From assembly GCA_027627225.1 (NCBI GenBank), contig CM051034.1, forward strand, positions 10,232,761 to 10,296,760: DNA of 64,000 bases. Direction: 5' to 3'. A program made the translations under genes and the position numbers. Positions 1-11,100 of the stretch are shown here, one piece after another. Origin of the DNA: Congeria kusceri. Taxonomy: Eukaryota > Mollusca > Bivalvia > Myida > Dreissenidae. The notes under the pieces were generated by a model. That model searched no databases, was not told the origin of the DNA, and saw nothing but the letters and a program-made list of their open reading frames with translations. Each line of letters opens with the position of its first letter. Position 1 is the stretch's first letter.

Positions 1-848
1 GTAATAGTGGTCACAACACACAAATCGGTCACAAGTGAAAACGGTCGCATACCTAATTCGGTCAAAACGGTGTCTAACTAAACTGGGTACAAGTCTTTAC
101 GCCAATGGGTCACAAGTGCAAACATACCGGAAACATCCCATAACGGTCATAAAACAAGTTGGTCCTAAGTCAAAACGGTCACGAAAGAAATCGGTCACAA
201 CTCAAATGGTAATTAAACAAATCGGTAGCAAATCAAATCGGACACAATGCAAATCGGTCAATAGCAAATCGGTCATACAACAAAGTGGTCCTAAGTCAAA
301 ACGGTGAAAAACCAATCGGTCACAAGCGAAAACGGTCATAAAACAAAACTGCCACAACTAAACACTATCATTAAACAAGTTGGTCGCAAGTCAAAATGGT
401 CAAAAAATCAAATAGGTCGCAAATCAAATCGGACACAATGCATATCTCTCACGAGACATAACGGTAATAAAACAAAATGGTCCTAAGTCAAAACGGTCAA
501 AACACAAATCGGTCACAAGTGAAAAGTTCTACAATAAAATCGGTAACAACTCAAAACGTTCACTAAAAGAATGGGTAGCAATTCGAATTGGACACAAGCC
601 GTAACGGCGATAACAGATGTTCGTAAGAGAAAACTTGAAACAAGTCGTTAAAAACGAATAATGGTCCCAAGACAAATCGGTCACAAGTTACTAAATCGGT
701 CAGAAACTAAATTGGGTACAAGTCAAAACGGTCACACACTGAATTGGTTACAAGTCATTACGGTCACAAAGCCAACAGGTCACAAGTCAAACAGAAGTAA
801 ACATACCGGTAATAAGCCATAAGGGTCATAAAACAAGTTGGTCCTAAG

Positions 849-965
849 TCCACTCACAACATCGACACCAATCCCACATCTTCACACACTAAAATCTCAC
901 ACCGGTCACATTTTCCACACCCGTCACATAAAAACCCACTACTCCACAGAACACACTCCACATTG
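849..965 (+). repeat. C-rich eroded minisatellite zone
   Basis: Between the regular minisatellite and the core lies a stretch that keeps a rough 16-bp rhythm (for example accggtcacattttcc, then acacccgtcacataaa) but has almost no G and much C. It is present in every full unit, for example 4907-5023 and 8902-9018. Its CGGTCACA is the breakpoint of the truncated unit at 19388. I see no gene in it. Confidence 0.75.
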
Positions 966-1412
966 ATGGCTGCATTCGAGGAGTGATATGAAGCAATTCA
1001 TACATACGACACTGCAACAAATATGACATTTGTATTTCTTGTAAAAAAACGATCAAACACGATCAAATATGGCTATACAACTGTTGAAAGTTTCCTAGTT
1101 GTTTATTTTCAGAATTTGATGTAAGATTACTTTCCGATAAATGGTACAGAGATGTTCATCCCTGTGACTTTCGTACGCAATGATGTGTTTATGCATTGGA
1201 ATTACTTGGAATGATTTGGTCTTTGTATGAAAATCAAGCCACTTCAATTTCAAAAACACTGATTGGGATTTCGCTGGAAAGTTAGAATTTAGTGAACATC
1301 TTTTCTCTACATTCAAACAACAATGCAATTCATTTCCAAATCAGACTATTGTTTGAAACAACATTCTGTAACAAACACTACATGAAAAACTCTTAACCTA
1401 GTATCAGAAAGC

Positions 1413-1500
1413 ATGCAAACCGTCTTCAGGAGTTCACGTGACGGTAGGGTTTTTAGTGCTTTGCATATAAATACTACTAATACAAACGAGTACACTTTCA
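1413..1500 (+). promoter_or_regulatory. Promoter-like block: octamer-like, E-box, TATA, initiator
   Basis: In order: ATGCAAAC (1413-1420, one base from the POU octamer), CACGTGAC (1435-1442, an E-box overlapping a TGACG CRE half-site), TATAAATA (1466-1473), and TCAATG with its A at 1500, 34 bp from the TATA start. CACGTG occurs in all 16 cores at 1435, 5493, 9488, 13546, 17541, 19920, 23977, 28034, 32091, 36141, 40188, 44250, 48258, 53283, 57291 and 62316, always 31 bp before the TATA box. The motifs are seen directly; promoter activity is inferred. Confidence 0.45.
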
Positions 1501-1537
1501 ATGCTCGGTGCGATCACACTGTCAATGCTCGGTTGCA

Positions 1538-1820
1538 ATGGTAGCAAATTGTGCAGTCATATGTTGGGGTAACAAGACAACACACGGCATAATCTTTGTT
1601 AGTTATTTAAATCAATGTGAATGTGGCATTTGCGTATTCATGCCCCTTGTCGCTGAACTCCTGGGTTCAGTTTGTACAAGCACTTGTGCACGTTTTGGGT
1701 GACCGTTATGTTGCAACTTTTGTTTATGTTTTCGGAAATACGATCAAAATAGGAAATACATTCTGTGTTCACTGTATGATTTTCAGTTACTTCTTATGTT
1801 ATACTACGTACCTATCCTAA
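1538..1820 (+). pseudogene. Small frame broken by a 7-bp segment (left-hand units)
   Basis: The ATG-initiated frame begins 38 bp after the putative start site. It runs 35 codons in the same frame as the intact copies, then meets ccccttg (7 bp) after ttcatg, shifts frame and stops at 1702. The original frame continues from about 1650 to the TAA at 1820. The same broken form lies at 5596-5878, 9591-9873, 13649-13931, 17644-17926, 20023-20305, 24080-24362 and 28137-28419. If the frame was never coding, this is simply a polymorphic indel. The deletion state has TG at both edges, consistent with microhomology-mediated loss in an ancestor of units 8-15, but the direction of change is not proven. 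Confidence 0.25.
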
Positions 1821-2390
1821 TCAGTTAGCGAAGATTACGTAGCGACGATGTGTCGTTGATATTGAATAGCCGCAATAAAAACAAATATATATAAATCTGT
1901 ATATGATCATACAATCAGAAACCAAGTGTAAGGCGTTTTGGACGTTAACACTGATGTATGTTACTTTCCAGTTACATCTTATGTTATATCACGTACCTTT
2001 CTTTGTCAAGTTGCAAAGATTACGTGTTCGTACATTTGAATAACGATTCATATAACAGGAGTTCTATAGCACTATTCATTTGTCTTTCACTGTAACAGGA
2101 GTACTATATTACTATTCCATTATTGTTCACCATAAATATCTGCATCGACCCTGTCATTTATTCGTTCCGCATAAACATGTGCTTTACACGGGTCAATCGC
2201 ATGCGATATCTGCAACAAACCACTGTATCGGTAAAGATTTTTTTTTTATTGCATTATGCTGTATCTACCAGTCACTGTTTATAGCGATGATGTGTCGTTG
2301 CTATTAAATAGCCGCAGTACATACAAATATATCAAAAACTCTGCCCTCGATCATACGAAAAAAACCAAGCGTAAGGTGTTTATTACATGG
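1781..2390 (+). repeat. Diverged internal duplications in the core
   Basis: Two modules each occur twice. Module X is 1781-1845 (tttcagttacttcttatg...) and 1965-2030 (tttccagttacatcttatg...), 184 bp apart. Module Y is 1841-1945 (gacgatgtgtcgttgatatt...) and 2282-2390 (gatgatgtgtcgttgctatt...), 441 bp apart, with shared atagccgca and accaag-gtaagg-gt. A shorter pair, aacaggagttctatagcact at 2056 and aacaggagtactatattact at 2094, lies between. The copies are clearly related but much more diverged than the 4-kb units, so these duplications are older than the array. Confidence 0.75.
1874..1879 (+). terminator. Candidate polyadenylation signal AATAAA
   Basis: A canonical AATAAA lies 53 nt after the TAA that closes the small frame, and a T-rich stretch is weak or absent just downstream. 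It is kept in every core. The later duplicate of this segment (2282-2390) has cagtacat at the same place and lacks the signal. A hexamer in AT-rich DNA is weak evidence by itself. Confidence 0.3.
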
Positions 2391-2475
2391 ACATTTACTA
2401 ATAACATTGCATAGTTGCGTTCGTTTCGTTGTACAGTTGAATAATTCCATTTGTGGGAATACCAAATGAAGGCCA

Positions 2476-4906
2476 AATTTATAGTGGTCACAATTCGGAC
2501 ACACATCAAAACGGTCAAAAAATGAAACAAATCTGACAAAAGTCACAGTCGTCCCAAAACAAATCGGTCAAACGAAAAAAAAAAAATCGGTCACAACTCA
2601 AAACGGTCACTACACAAATCAGTCGCAATGCAAATCGATCATTAGGAAAAAAAAGTCGCTTAAAAGTAATAGTCGCAAGACAAAACGGTCAAATGTGAAA
2701 ACGGTCATAAAACAAGTTGTCCATAGGTCACAAAACAAATCGGTCAAAAGTCGAAACGGTCAACAAACAAATCGGTCACACTACAAAGTGGTCCTAAGAC
2801 AAAACGGTCATACAGAAATCGGCAAACAAATAAACCGGGCACAACTTGAAAGCGATCAAAAAACAAATTGGTCGAAAGACAATATGGTCAAAACGCAAAT
2901 AGGTCGTAAATCAAATCGGACACAATGCAAATCGGTCAAAAGCCATAACGGTCATTGAAGAAAATGTTTCTAAGAAAAAACTGTCCACAAAAAAATCGTT
3001 TAAAAGTAAAAGTGGTCTAAAGACAAATCGGTCAAAAGTCAAAACGATCACACATTTAACTTGGTACAAGTGAAAACGGTCACAAACTCAATTGGGTACA
3101 TGTCAAAGCGGTCAAAAAATAAATAAGAAAAAGTAATAACGGTCACAAAGTAAATCGGTCGGAAGTCGAAACGGTCGAAAATAAACCGGTCACAACTGGA
3201 AACGTTTATAAAATAAGTTGTTCGCAAGTCAAAACGGTCAAAACTCAATCGTTCGAAAATCAAATCGGACACAATGCAAATCGGTCACAATACATAACGG
3301 TCATAAAAGGAAATGGCACTTAGTAAAAACGTTCTAAAATGAATCGCTTAAAAGTAATATTGCTTCCATGACAAAGTCAAAACGGTCACAAACTAAATTG
3401 GGTGCCAGTGAAAACGGTACAAACTGAACTGTGAACCAGTGTTAACGGTCCCAAAGCCAAACGGTAAAAGTAAAACTGTAAAATACCGGTAACAAGCTAT
3501 AACGGTCATATAACAAGTTTGTCTCCAGTCAAAACGGTCACTAAACGCATCAAATCGGACGCAATGCAAGTCGGTCACAAGATATAACGGCCATAAAGCA
3601 TAAATGGTCCTAAATCAAAACGCACTAACAACAAATCAGTCACAGGTCAAAACGGTCAAAAAACTAACCTATAACAACTGAAAACGGTCATAAATCAATT
3701 TGGTCAAAAGTCAAAACGGTCTAAAGATAAATCAGTTGCAAATCATATCGGACACAATGGTCAAAACCCTTAACGGACATAAAAGAAAACGATCCTAAGA
3801 AAAAACGGTCAACAATCAAATCGTTTAAAAGTTAAAGTGGTCCGAAGACAATTCGGTCTCAAGTCAAAACGGTCACAAATTAAATTGGGTAAACGTCAAA
3901 GCGGTCACAAAATAAATTTGATAAAAGTAATAACAGTATAAGTTATCGGTCGGAAGTCAAAACGGTCAAAATAAACTGGTCACAACTGAAAAAAAAACAA
4001 ATCGATCAAAAGTCAAAAAGGCCAACAAACAAATCGGTCAAAATTAAATAGTTTATGAGTAATAGTGGTCACAACACACAAATCGGTCACAAGTGAAAAC
4101 GGTCGCATACCTAATTCGGTCAAAACGGTGTCTAACTAAACTGGGTACAAGTCTTTACGCCAATGGGTCACAAGTGCAAACATACCGGAAACATCCCATA
4201 ACGGTCATAAAACAAGTTGGTCCTAAGTCAAAACGGTCACGAAAGAAATCGGTCACAACTCAAATGGTAATTAAACAAATCGGTAGCAAATCAAATCGGA
4301 CACAATGCAAATCGGTCAATAGCAAATCGGTCATACAACAAAGTGGTCCTAAGTCAAAACGGTGAAAAACCAATCGGTCACAAGCGAAAACGGTCATAAA
4401 ACAAAACTGCCACAACTAAACACTATCATTAAACAAGTTGGTCGCAAGTCAAAATGGTCAAAAAATCAAATAGGTCGCAAATCAAATCGGACACAATGCA
4501 TATCTCTCACGAGACATAACGGTAATAAAACAAAATGGTCCTAAGTCAAAACGGTCAAAACACAAATCGGTCACAAGTGAAAAGTTCTACAATAAAATCG
4601 GTAACAACTCAAAACGTTCACTAAAAGAATGGGTAGCAATTCGAATTGGACACAAGCCGTAACGGCGATAACAGATGTTCGTAAGAGAAAACTTGAAACA
4701 AGTCGTTAAAAACGAATAATGGTCCCAAGACAAATCGGTCACAAGTTACTAAATCGGTCAGAAACTAAATTGGGTACAAGTCAAAACGGTCACACACTGA
4801 ATTGGTTACAAGTCATTACGGTCACAAAGCCAACAGGTCACAAGTCAAACAGAAGTAAACATACCGGTAATAAGCCATAAGGGTCATAAAACAAGTTGGT
4901 CCTAAG
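2476..4906 (+). repeat. 16-bp minisatellite block (first complete one)
   Basis: About 2.4 kb of degenerate tandem monomers spanning the arbitrary unit boundary. The consensus is close to aaatCGGTCAcaagtc and aaaaCGGTCAtaaaac. Counting from CGGTC to CGGTC gives mostly 16 bp, with excursions of 15-18. The same block recurs in every unit. The + strand is very A-rich, so frames on it read as Lys/Ser/Gln/Asn-rich strings, and the other strand reads as repeated FDRFD-like peptides in all frames. Because 16 is not a multiple of 3, these are not a designed protein repeat. No gene was found here. Confidence 0.93.
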
Positions 4907-7900
4907 TCCACTCACAACATCGACACCAATCCCACATCTTCACACACTAAAATCTCACACCGGTCACATTTTCCACACCCGTCACATAAAAACCCACTAC
5001 TCCACAGAACACACTCCACATTGATGGCTGCATTCGAGGAGTGATATGAAGCAATTCATACATACGACACTGCAACAAATATGACATTTGTATTTCTTGT
5101 AAAAAAACGATCAAACACGATCAAATATGGCTATACAACTGTTGAAAGTTTCCTAGTTGTTTATTTTCAGAATTTGATGTAAGATTACTTTCCGATAAAT
5201 GGTACAGAGATGTTCATCCCTGTGACTTTCGTACGCAATGATGTGTTTATGCATTGGAATTACTTGGAATGATTTGGTCTTTGTATGAAAATCAAGCCAC
5301 TTCAATTTCAAAAACACTGATTGGGATTTCGCTGGAAAGTTAGAATTTAGTGAACATCTTTTCTCTACATTCAAACAACAATGCAATTCATTTCCAAATC
5401 AGACTATTGTTTGAAACAACATTCTGTAACAAACACTACATGAAAAACTCTTAACCTAGTATCAGAAAGCATGCAAACCGTCTTCAGGAGTTCACGTGAC
5501 GGTAGGGTTTTTAGTGCTTTGCATATAAATACTACTAATACAAACGAGTACACTTTCAATGCTCGGTGCGATCACACTGTCAATGCTCGGTTGCAATGGT
5601 AGCAAATTGTGCAGTCATATGTTGGGGTAACAAGACAACACACGGCATAATCTTTGTTAGTTATTTAAATCAATGTGAATGTGGCATTTGCGTATTCATG
5701 CCCCTTGTCGCTGAACTCCTGGGTTCAGTTTGTACAAGCACTTGTGCACGTTTTGGGTGACCGTTATGTTGCAACTTTTGTTTATGTTTTCGGAAATACG
5801 ATCAAAATAGGAAATACATTCTGTGTTCACTGTATGATTTTCAGTTACTTCTTATGTTATACTACGTACCTATCCTAATCAGTTAGCGAAGATTACGTAG
5901 CGACGATGTGTCGTTGATATTGAATAGCCGCAATAAAAACAAATATATATAAATCTGTATATGATCATACAATCAGAAACCAAGTGTAAGGCGTTTTGGA
6001 CGTTAACACTGATGTATGTTACTTTCCAGTTACATCTTATGTTATATCACGTACCTTTCTTTGTCAAGTTGCAAAGATTACGTGTTCGTACATTTGAATA
6101 ACGATTCATATAACAGGAGTTCTATAGCACTATTCATTTGTCTTTCACTGTAACAGGAGTACTATATTACTATTCCATTATTGTTCACCATAAATATCTG
6201 CATCGACCCTGTCATTTATTCGTTCCGCATAAACATGTGCTTTACACGGGTCAATCGCATGCGATATCTGCAACAAACCACTGTATCGGTAAAGATTTTT
6301 TTTTTATTGCATTATGCTGTATCTAGCAGTCACTGTTTATAGCGATGATGTGTCGTTGCTATTAAATAGCCGCAGTACATACAAATATATCAAAAACTCT
6401 GCCCTCGATCATACGAAAAAAACCAAGCGTAAGGTGTTTATTACATGGACATTTACTAATAACATTGCATAGTTGCGTTCGTTTCGTTGTACAGTTGAAT
6501 AATTCCATTTGTGGGAATACCAAATGAAGGCCAAATTTATAGTGGTCACAATTCGGACACACATCAAAACGGTCAAAAAATGAAACAAATCTGACAAAAG
6601 TCACAGTCGTCCCAAAACAAATCGGTCAAACGAAAAAAAAAAAATCGGTCACAACTCAAAACGGTCACTACACAAATCAGTCGCAATGCAAATCGATCAT
6701 TAGGAAAAAAAAGTCGCTTAAAAGTAATAGTCGCAAGACAAAACGGTCAAATGTGAAAACGGTCATAAAACAAGTTGTCCATAGGTCACAAAACAAATCG
6801 GTCAAAAGTCGAAACGGTCAACAAACAAATCGGTCACACTACAAAGTGGTCCTAAGTCAAAACGGTCAAACAGAAATCGGCAAACAAATAAACCGGGCAC
6901 AACTTGAAAGCGATCAAAAAACAAATTGGTCGAAAGACAATATGGTCAAAACGCAAATAGGTCGTAAATCAAATCGGACACAATGCAAATCGTTCAAAAG
7001 CCATAACGGTCATTGAAGAAAATGTTTCTAAGAAAAAACTGTCCACAAAAAAATCGTTTAAAAGTAAAAGTGGTCTAAAGACAAATCGGTCAAAAGTCAA
7101 AACGGTCACACATTTAACTTGGTACAAGTGAAAACGGTCACAAACTCAATTGGGTACATGTCAAAGCGGTCAAAAAATAAATAAGAAAAAGTAATAACGG
7201 TCACAAAGTAAATCGGTCGGAAGTCGAAACGGTCGAAAATAAACCGGTCACAACTGGAAACGTTTATAAAATAAGTTGTTCGCAAGTCAAAACGGTCAAA
7301 ACTCAATCGTTCGAAAATCAAATCGGACACAATGCAAATCGGTCACAATACATAACGGTCATAAAAGGAAATGGCACTTAGTAAAAACGTTCTAAAATGA
7401 ATCGCTTAAAAGTAATATTGCTTCCATGACAAAGTCAAAACGGTCACAAACTAAATTGGGTGCCAGTGAAAACGGTACAAACTGAACTGTGAACCAGTGT
7501 TAACGGTCCCAAAGCCAAACGGTAAAAGTAAAACTGTAAAATACCGGTAACAAGCTATAACGGTCATATAACAAGTTTGTCTCCAGTCAAAACGGTCACT
7601 AAACGCATCAAATCGGACGCAATGCAAGTCGGTCACAAGATATAACGGCCATAAAGCATAAATGGTCCTAAATCAAAACGCACTAACAACAAATCAGTCA
7701 CAGGTCAAAACGGTCAAAAAACTAACCTATAACAACTGAAAACGGTCATAAATCAATTTGGTCAAAAGTCAAAACGGTCTAAAGATAAATCAGTTGCAAA
7801 TCATATCGGACACAATGGTCAAAACCCTTAACGGACATAAAAGAAAACGATCCTAAGAAAAAACGGTCAACAATCAAATCGTTTAAAAGTTAAAGTGGTC

Positions 7901-8116
7901 CGAAGACAATTCGGTCTCAAGTCAAAACGGTCACAAATTAAATTGGGTAAACGTCAAAGCGGTCACAAAATAAATTTGATAAAAGTAATAACAGTATAAG
8001 TTATCGGTCGGAAGTCAAAACGGTCAAAATAAACTGGTCACAACTGAAAAAAAAACAAATCGATCAAAAGTCAAAAAGGCCAACAAACAAATCGGTCAAA
8101 ATTAAATAGTTTATGA
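4059..8116 (+). repeat. Macrosatellite unit 2 (4058 bp)
   Basis: The front half appears identical to unit 1. It differs in the rear half: ctagcag instead of ctaccag near 6326, gtcaaaacggtcaaac near 6855, and aaatcgttcaaaag instead of aaatcggtcaaaag near 6986. These variants recur in unit 4, giving an 8053-bp alternation. Confidence 0.95.
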
Positions 8117-11100
8117 GTAATAGTGGTCACAACACACAAATCGGTCACAAGTGAAAACGGTCGCATACCTAATTCGGTCAAAACGGTGTCTAACTAAACT
8201 GGGTACAAGTCTTTACGCCAATGGGTCACAAGTGCAAACATACCGGAAACATCCCATAACGGTCATAAAACAAGTTGGTCCTAAGTCAAAACGGTCACGA
8301 AAGAAATCGGTCACAACTCAAATGGTAATTAAACAAATCGGTAGCAAATCAAATCGGACACAATGCAAATCGGTCAATAGCAAATCGGTCATAAAACAAA
8401 ACTGCCACAACTAAACACTATCATTAAACAAGTTGGTCGCAAGTCAAAATGGTCAAAAAATCAAATAGGTCGCAAATCAAATCGGACACAATGCATATCT
8501 CTCACGAGACATAACGGTAATAAAACAAAATGGTCCTAAGTCAAAACGGTCAAAACACAAATCGGTCACAAGTGAAAAGTTCTACAATAAAATCGGTAAC
8601 AACTCAAAACGTTCACTAAAAGAATGGGTAGCAATTCGAATTGGACACAAGCCGTAACGGCGATAACAGATGTTCGTAAGAGAAAACTTGAAACAAGTCG
8701 TTAAAAACGAATAATGGTCCCAAGACAAATCGGTCACAAGTTACTAAATCGGTCAGACACTAAATTGGGTACAAGTCAAAACGGTCACACACTGAATTGG
8801 TTACAAGTCATTACGGTCACAAAGCCAACAGGTCACAAGTCAAACAGAAGTAAACATACCGGTAATAAGCCATAACGGTCATAAAACAAGTTGGTCCTAA
8901 GTCCACTCACAACATCGACACCAATCCCACATCTTCACACACTAAAATCTCACACCGGTCACATTTTCCACACCCGTCACATAAAAACCCACTACTCCAC
9001 AGAACACACTCCACATTGATGGCTGCATTCGAGGAGTGATATGAAGCAATTCATACATACGACACTGCAACAAATATGACATTTGTATTTCTTGTAAAAA
9101 AACGATCAAACACGATCAAATATGGCTATACAACTGTTGAAAGTTTCCTAGTTGTTTATTTTCAGAATTTGATGTAAGATTACTTTCCGATAAATGGTAC
9201 AGAGATGTTCATCCCTGTGACTTTCGTACGCAATGATGTGTTTATGCATTGGAATTACTTGGAATGATTTGGTCTTTGTATGAAAATCAAGCCACTTCAA
9301 TTTCAAAAACACTGATTGGGATTTCGCTGGAAAGTTAGAATTTAGTGAACATCTTTTCTCTACATTCAAACAACAATGCAATTCATTTCCAAATCAGACT
9401 ATTGTTTGAAACAACATTCTGTAACAAACACTACATGAAAAACTCTTAACCTAGTATCAGAAAGCATGCAAACCGTCTTCAGGAGTTCACGTGACGGTAG
9501 GGTTTTTAGTGCTTTGCATATAAATACTACTAATACAAACGAGTACACTTTCAATGCTCGGTGCGATCACACTGTCAATGCTCGGTTGCAATGGTAGCAA
9601 ATTGTGCAGTCATATGTTGGGGTAACAAGACAACACACGGCATAATCTTTGTTAGTTATTTAAATCAATGTGAATGTGGCATTTGCGTATTCATGCCCCT
9701 TGTCGCTGAACTCCTGGGTTCAGTTTGTACAAGCACTTGTGCACGTTTTGGGTGACCGTTATGTTGCAACTTTTGTTTATGTTTTCGGAAATACGATCAA
9801 AATAGGAAATACATTCTGTGTTCACTGTATGATTTTCAGTTACTTCTTATGTTATACTACGTACCTATCCTAATCAGTTAGCGAAGATTACGTAGCGACG
9901 ATGTGTCGTTGATATTGAATAGCCGCAATAAAAACAAATATATATAAATCTGTATATGATCATACAATCAGAAACCAAGTGTAAGGCGTTTTGGACGTTA
10001 ACACTGATGTATGTTACTTTCCAGTTACATCTTATGTTATATCACGTACCTTTCTTTGTCAAGTTGCAAAGATTACGTGTTCGTACATTTGAATAACGAT
10101 TCATATAACAGGAGTTCTATAGCACTATTCATTTGTCTTTCACTGTAACAGGAGTACTATATTACTATTCCATTATTGTTCACCATAAATATCTGCATCG
10201 ACCCTGTCATTTATTCGTTCCGCATAAACATGTGCTTTACACGGGTCAATCGCATGCGATATCTGCAACAAACCACTGTATCGGTAAAGATTTTTTTTTT
10301 ATTGCATTATGCTGTATCTACCAGTCACTGTTTATAGCGATGATGTGTCGTTGCTATTAAATAGCCGCAGTACATACAAATATATCAAAAACTCTGCCCT
10401 CGATCATACGAAAAAAACCAAGCGTAAGGTGTTTATTACATGGACATTTACTAATAACATTGCATAGTTGCGTTCGTTTCGTTGTACAGTTGAATAATTC
10501 CATTTGTGGGAATACCAAATGAAGGCCAAATTTATAGTGGTCACAATTCGGACACACATCAAAACGGTCAAAAAATGAAACAAATCTGACAAAAGTCACA
10601 GTCGTCCCAAAACAAATCGGTCAAACGAAAAAAAAAAAATCGGTCACAACTCAAAACGGTCACTACACAAATCAGTCGCAATGCAAATCGATCATTAGGA
10701 AAAAAAAGTCGCTTAAAAGTAATAGTCGCAAGACAAAACGGTCAAATGTGAAAACGGTCATAAAACAAGTTGTCCATAGGTCACAAAACAAATCGGTCAA
10801 AAGTCGAAACGGTCAACAAACAAATCGGTCACACTACAAAGTGGTCCTAAGACAAAACGGTCATACAGAAATCGGCAAACAAATAAACCGGGCACAACTT
10901 GAAAGCGATCAAAAAACAAATTGGTCGAAAGACAATATGGTCAAAACGCAAATAGGTCGTAAATCAAATCGGACACAATGCAAATCGGTCAAAAGCCATA
11001 ACGGTCATTGAAGAAAATGTTTCTAAGAAAAAACTGTCCACAAAAAAATCGTTTAAAAGTAAAAGTGGTCTAAAGACAAATCGGTCAAAAGTCAAAACGA

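Larger units (their letters stand above)
966..2475 (+). repeat. Non-minisatellite core of the unit
   Basis: About 1.5 kb without the CGGTCA rhythm, present in all 16 partial or complete units. Bases 966-1410 hold nothing I recognise; a 77-codon minus-strand frame there starts at TTG. Bases 1413-1500 look like a promoter, 1538-1820 hold the small frame (broken in this unit), and 1874-1879 is AATAAA. Bases 1770-2400 are internally duplicated. Bases 2400-2475 hold nothing recognisable. No terminal inverted repeats or target-site duplications are visible at the core edges. Confidence 0.85.
1..4058 (+). repeat. Macrosatellite unit 1 (4058 bp)
   Basis: Reference unit for this annotation. Bases 1-848 are 16-bp minisatellite, 849-965 a C-rich eroded zone, 966-2475 the core, and 2476-4058 minisatellite again, continuous with the next unit. 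It is a mosaic. Its front half lacks the 63-bp deletion and matches units 2 and 4. Its rear half shares the gacaaaacggtcatac variant near 2800 and the cgatcacac variant near 3052 with unit 3. The 91-codon frame is broken here. Confidence 0.95.

Noticed and set aside
1095..1328. 77-codon minus-strand frame in every core
   Set aside because: It starts at TTG, and variants between units are mostly amino-acid changing (Phe/Leu, Leu/Val, Tyr/Ser, Ile/Leu). There is no promoter-like block in the right orientation and no recognised domain.
1735..1752. CENP-B-box-like ttcggaaatacg
   Set aside because: It has the TTCG start, but the required A and CGGG positions do not match, so it gives no support for a centromeric CENP-B site.
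2080..2307. 62-75 codon + strand frame in the core
   Set aside because: TTG start; length varies because a single base makes TAC or TAG; it overlaps the internal duplications.
966..2475. Core as a DNA transposon or Helitron
   Set aside because: I found no terminal inverted repeats, target-site duplication, CTRR end with hairpin, or transposase/Rep fragment. It cannot be excluded without finding dispersed single copies.
3249..3262. Pol III B-box-like cgttcgaaaatc in the minisatellite
   Set aside because: It is a partial match only, with no A box at a suitable distance and no T-run terminator; it looks like a mutated monomer.
3048..3272. Minus-strand frames with repeated FDRFD-like peptides in every unit
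   Set aside because: They read the complement of the CGGTCA monomer; similar peptides appear in other frames, and starts are GTG or TTG. A 16-bp period gives a 16-residue rhythm in all three frames without selection.
1..4058. CRISPR array
   Set aside because: The repeat is a contiguous degenerate 16-mer with no constant repeat and unique spacer alternation, and no cas-like genes are present.
1..4058. GGTCA as nuclear-receptor half-sites
   Set aside because: Half-sites are spaced 16 bp centre to centre, not the 1-5 bp gaps of known response elements, and the preceding base is usually C or T rather than A or G.
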